Shown here one piece after another: positions 61,042-64,000 of a DNA stretch of 64,000 nucleotides. The first letter of the stretch is position 1. Each line of letters begins with the position of its first letter. The stretch covers positions 62,001-126,000 of the forward strand of contig CAVRWT010000020.1 in assembly GCA_963724825.1 (NCBI GenBank), read 5' to 3'. Position numbers and translations under genes: made by a program. The DNA comes from JALYNX01 sp963724825 (lineage in GTDB: Bacteria > Actinomycetota > Acidimicrobiia > Spongiisociales > ZC4RG35). The notes beneath the pieces are model-generated. The model did not search any database, was not told where the DNA came from, and saw only the letters and a program-made list of their open reading frames with translations.

Positions 61042-63181
61042 GTCGCGCGCGGCCAGCCTGGCCGAGGTGCTCGATACCTTCACGGCTCACCATCCCGAAG
61101 GCGATGTGGAGCTGATCCGCAAGGCTCACGCCGTCGCGGAGACCGCGCACAAGGGACAGCTTCGCAAGACCGGGGACCCCTACATCACCCACCCGGTGAC
61201 GGTCGCGCTCATCCTCGCCGAGTACGGGCTCGACGAGCAGACGCTGGCCGCCGCGCTGCTCCACGACACCGTTGAGGACACCCCGCTCACCCTCAATGAG
61301 ATCACTGCACAGTTTGGGGCGGAGATCGCGTCTCTCATCGACGGGGTCACCAAGCTGGACAGGGTCCGCTACGCCAACCGGGAGCAGGCCCAGGCCGCCA
61401 CGATCCGCAAGATGGTGGTGGCGATGGCCAAGGACGTCCGGGTTCTGATCATCAAGCTGGTCGATCGCCTCCACAACATGCGAACGGTGGGTGCACTGCG
61501 GGAGGAGAAGCAGCGCCGGGTCGCCCGGGAGACGCTCGATGTCTACGCACCGCTTGCCCACCGACTCGGGGTCGAAGAGATCAAGCACGAGTTCGAAGAT
61601 CGATGTTTTGCGATTCTCTACCCGGGCCCGAACGCCGAGATCCACGCCAAGCTCGCCGAGAAGGCGCCGGAGCGTGAGGCGTTCATCGAGAAGATGGTGA
61701 GCGAGGTCTCGGGGATCCTTTCCGACGCCGGGATCGATGCCGAGGTGGTGGGGCGGCCCAAGCACCAGTACTCGATCTATCGCAAGATGATGGAGCAGAA
61801 CCGGCCGTTCGAGGACATCCACGACCTGATGGGGATCCGGGTGATCACCGCGTCGACCAGGGATTGCTACGCCGCTCTGGGCCTGATTCACAGCCACTGG
61901 GTCCCGGTGGCCGGCCGCTTCAAGGACTACATCGCGATGCCCAAGATCAACCTCTATCAGTCGCTGCACACCACGGTGATCGGCTCGGGTGGCAAGCCGC
62001 TCGAAGTCCAGATCCGCACCGAGGAGATGCATCGGAGGGCGGAGGCCGGGATCGCCGCCCACTGGCGTTACAAGGAAGGGGACATGAGCCGGGTCCCCAA
62101 CGTCGACGTTGCCGCCTGGAGCGCCGATGAGGACCCCGAAGAGTTCCTGGCCAACCTCAAGCTCGACCTGTACCAGGACGAGGTGATCGTCCTCACCCCG
62201 GGAGGCGATGCCAAGTCCCTCCCGGCCGGAGCAACCCCCATCGACTTCGCCTACTCGGTCCACACCGAGGTCGGTCACCGTTGTGTCGGGGCCAAGGTGA
62301 ATGGCCGGTTGGTGCCGCTATCCACCCGTCTCCAGTCGGGGGACATCGTCGAGGTTCTCACCACCAAGGCCCCCGATGCCGGCCCGAGCCGGGACTGGCT
62401 GGGCTTCGCCCGCACCGGCCGAGCCAAGTCGAAGATCAAGCAGTGGTTCACCAAGGAGCGGAGGGATGAGGCGCTCTCGGATGGCAAGGAGATGATCCAA
62501 GCCCTGCTCCGCCGAGACGCCGGGGACCTGAGCGCCGCCGACAAGGACAAATTCCTCGAGTCGATCGCCCAGGAGCTCGGTCACCACGATGTCGAGTCAC
62601 TGCAGGTCGGGCTCGGGGAGGGCAACGTCTCGATCGACACGGTCTCGGCCCGTCTCAACCGGATCATCACCCCGGACACCGGTGACGAATTCTTCCAACC
62701 GAGGCGGCGCCGCCCGTTGGACGAGGCCCAGGTGGTGGTCGAGGGCCAGGACGACATGCTGGTCCACCTCGCCCGCTGCTGTTCACCCGTGCCGGGTGAT
62801 CCGATTGTCGGCTACGTCACGGTTGGCCGGGGGGTTTCGGTCCACCGCGCCGACTGCACCAACGTTTCCTCGTTGAACGAGCGCCGGGAGCGGACCGTGG
62901 AGGTGGCCTGGCCGGCCGACCACACCGGGGCCTTCGTGGTTTGGATCCAGGTCGAGGCCCTGGACCGGACCCGTCTCCTCAAGGATGTCACCACCGTGAT
63001 CAGCGACACCGGTGGGAACATCACGGCTTCGTCCACCCACTCCGGGGCCGACCGGGTAGCGGTTCTCCGATACGAGGTCGAGTTGTCGGATCCGGGGCAA
63101 CTGCCCAAGCTGCTCACCGACTTGCGCGGGGTGGACGGGGTCTTCTCCGCTTTTCGCCTGGCCACCGACCCGGCGCCCTAG
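61019..63181 (+). CDS. relA: Bifunctional (p)ppGpp synthetase/hydrolase RelA/SpoT
   Basis: 720 residues. HD hydrolase (LLHDTVEDTPLTLNEITAQF, about residue 80), synthetase (RPKHQYSIYRKMMEQNRPFE about 245, then GIRVITASTRDCYAALGLIH), TGS (VLTPGGDAKSLPAGATPIDF about 390) and C-terminal ACT (VWIQVEALDRTRLLKDVTTV, from about 640). Makes and degrades (p)ppGpp, the stringent-response alarmone. Start overlaps apt. Confidence 0.96.
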   Translation: MLSYDTTESRAASLAEVLDTFTAHHPEGDVELIRKAHAVAETAHKGQLRKTGDPYITHPVTVALILAEYGLDEQTLAAALLHDTVEDTPLTLNEITAQFGAEIASLIDGVTKLDRVRYANREQAQAATIRKMVVAMAKDVRVLIIKLVDRLHNMRTVGALREEKQRRVARETLDVYAPLAHRLGVEEIKHEFEDRCFAILYPGPNAEIHAKLAEKAPEREAFIEKMVSEVSGILSDAGIDAEVVGRPKHQYSIYRKMMEQNRPFEDIHDLMGIRVITASTRDCYAALGLIHSHWVPVAGRFKDYIAMPKINLYQSLHTTVIGSGGKPLEVQIRTEEMHRRAEAGIAAHWRYKEGDMSRVPNVDVAAWSADEDPEEFLANLKLDLYQDEVIVLTPGGDAKSLPAGATPIDFAYSVHTEVGHRCVGAKVNGRLVPLSTRLQSGDIVEVLTTKAPDAGPSRDWLGFARTGRAKSKIKQWFTKERRDEALSDGKEMIQALLRRDAGDLSAADKDKFLESIAQELGHHDVESLQVGLGEGNVSIDTVSARLNRIITPDTGDEFFQPRRRRPLDEAQVVVEGQDDMLVHLARCCSPVPGDPIVGYVTVGRGVSVHRADCTNVSSLNERRERTVEVAWPADHTGAFVVWIQVEALDRTRLLKDVTTVISDTGGNITASSTHSGADRVAVLRYEVELSDPGQLPKLLTDLRGVDGVFSAFRLATDPAP

Positions 63182-63183
63182 AG

Positions 63184-63831
63184 GTGCTCATCGTCCGCGT
63201 TCCGGCGTGGCTGGCCGACACCAACGCCTACATCGTCGCCGACGAACCCGGCGGCCTGGCAGTGGTGATCGACGCCCCACCCGAGCCGGAGAAGGTCGGT
63301 GCCGTGCTCGCCGAACACGGGCTGGCGGCAGTAGGGATCCTGCTCACCCACGGTCACATCGACCACAGCGGTGGGAGCGGTTCACTCGCGAAGACGACCG
63401 GCGCCTCGGTCTACGTGCATCCCGACGATGACTTTCTCACATTGCATCCCGTCCGAACAGCTGTCCTCGATGTGGGGGATGAGCCCACCCGGCTCCTATG
63501 ACCTGCCGGAGCGGTTCGATCGATTGGAGGACGGCCAGGTGCTCGACCTCGCCGGGCTCAGCTTCGAGGTGCGGCACACACCCGGCCATACCCCGGGGCA
63601 CTGCTGCTTCTTGCTTGCCGAGCAGGAGACGCTGTTCTCGGGAGACCAGCTCTTCGCCGGGTCGATCGGCAGAACCGACTTCCCGTATGGAGACGGGGCG
63701 GCTCTGTTCCGGTCGATGCGGGACAAGGTGATGACCCTCGACGACGAGGTCAGGTGCTTCCTGGTCATGGTCCGGAGACCACCATCGGCCGGGAGCGGTC
63801 GACCAACCCGTTTCGCGGGGAGTGGGAGTGA
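63184..63831 (+). CDS. MBL-fold hydrolase (glyoxalase II-like), two frameshifts
   Basis: Starts GTG 63184, three bases after relA. The metal site LTHGHIDHSGG (HxHxDH) is followed by APL-type MBL segments: FEVRHTPGHTPGHCCFLLAE, LFSGDQLFAGSIGRTDFP, then PGHGPETTIGRERSTNP. Frames shift by an extra C near 63484-63490 and a missing G near 63753. Removing or adding them yields one 215-residue protein. Hydroxyacylglutathione hydrolase-like; in mycothiol organisms the real substrate differs. Confidence 0.82.
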
Positions 63832-63901
63832 TCCAACCTTGGGTCACGGTCGGTTGAGCTGCCGCCGTCGCGCAAGGCTCCTCACTAACGTCCAGACACT
63901 C

Positions 63902-64000
63902 ATGAGCTTCCAACCGCCCAAGGGCACCGACGACATCGGCGCGCCCCGGTCGTCGGTCTGGCGGTCGGTTCTCGGTGACTGGGAGGAGTGGTCTGCCCGT
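63902..64000 (+). CDS. hisS: Histidyl-tRNA synthetase, 5' end
   Basis: Only the first 33 codons are in the window (MSFQPPKGTDDIGAPRSSVW). The motif P-x-GT-D-D is the HisRS start, and hisS after relA is the expected neighbour. Truncated by the window edge. Confidence 0.8.
   Translation, partial: MSFQPPKGTDDIGAPRSSVWRSVLGDWEEWSAR

Noticed and set aside
1..64000. CRISPR array, insertion sequence or prophage
   Set aside because: No regularly spaced repeats, transposase, integrase or phage structural genes seen.

Overview
This 64-kb window is high-GC DNA from an actinobacterium, most likely a lineage outside the classical Actinomycetia such as Acidimicrobiia (inference). The evidence is a mycothiol synthase (mshD), a phosphatidylinositol/PIM gene trio (pgsA, patA-like, pimA) next to pdxST-yebC-ruvCAB, a RamB regulator beside the glyoxylate-shunt genes, GAAC-N4-GTTC SOS boxes, overlapping ATGA/GTGA gene junctions and many GTG or TTG starts. 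RNase Y is present and recX is not seen after recA.

Layout. 1-6.4 kb: 3' end of ftsK, a frameshifted membrane protein, a 2-oxoacid dehydrogenase operon (E1 alpha, E1 beta, E2) and an AhpD-like protein. 6.4-12.4 kb: an S10 peptidase, divergent ramB and aceB-aceA. 12.3-14.2 kb: a damaged junction where a PIN toxin with an antitoxin remnant abuts a 5'-truncated ABC-2 permease, followed by an intact permease. 14.2-28.6 kb: a GAPDH-like oxidoreductase, rimO, cinA, thpR, recA, rny, miaB, miaA, dapF, lexA, a LysM SOS gene, nrdR and dut. 28.6-33.0 kb: tRNA-Gly, tRNA-Cys and tRNA-Val(GAC), then two modules (arsR-like/YCII, and a PhoX-like secreted protein) bracketed by copies of the tRNA-Val 3' end, then housekeeping genes and tRNA-Val(CAC). 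33-45.6 kb: kynU, a PLP dehydratase, VOC, patatin, mshD, a phosphotransferase-like protein, thrS, gltA and an EF-G2-like factor. 45.7-64 kb: pgsA-patA-pimA-pdxS-pdxT-yebC, then a DUF998 protein and an HNH/META ORF, then ruvCAB-queA-tgt-yajC-secD-secF-apt-relA-MBL-hisS(5').

How the genes work together. An SOS regulon is visible: one box before recA, five between lexA and a LysM division-inhibitor candidate, and boxes that contain the start codons of ruvC and of a DUF222/HNH gene. Acetate metabolism (ramB, aceB, aceA, gltA) and pyruvate dehydrogenase supply central carbon. The pgsA-patA-pimA block makes inositol phospholipids and mannosides.

Most unusual. (1) A dispersed ~60-bp double-hairpin repeat at four loci (about 5.1, 17.75, 38.15 and 51.35 kb). 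Its consensus has no stop codon in any of six frames. It lies inside the E2 linker and inside mshD, and supplies the stop codon of a DUF998 gene. It behaves like a coding-tolerated palindromic element. (2) Two tandem integration scars at tRNA-Val. (3) SOS boxes that straddle start codons. (4) About twelve single-base frameshifts, several in highly conserved genes (pdxS, queA, kynU). These look more like uncorrected sequencing indels than biology and should be weighed when reading any broken gene here.
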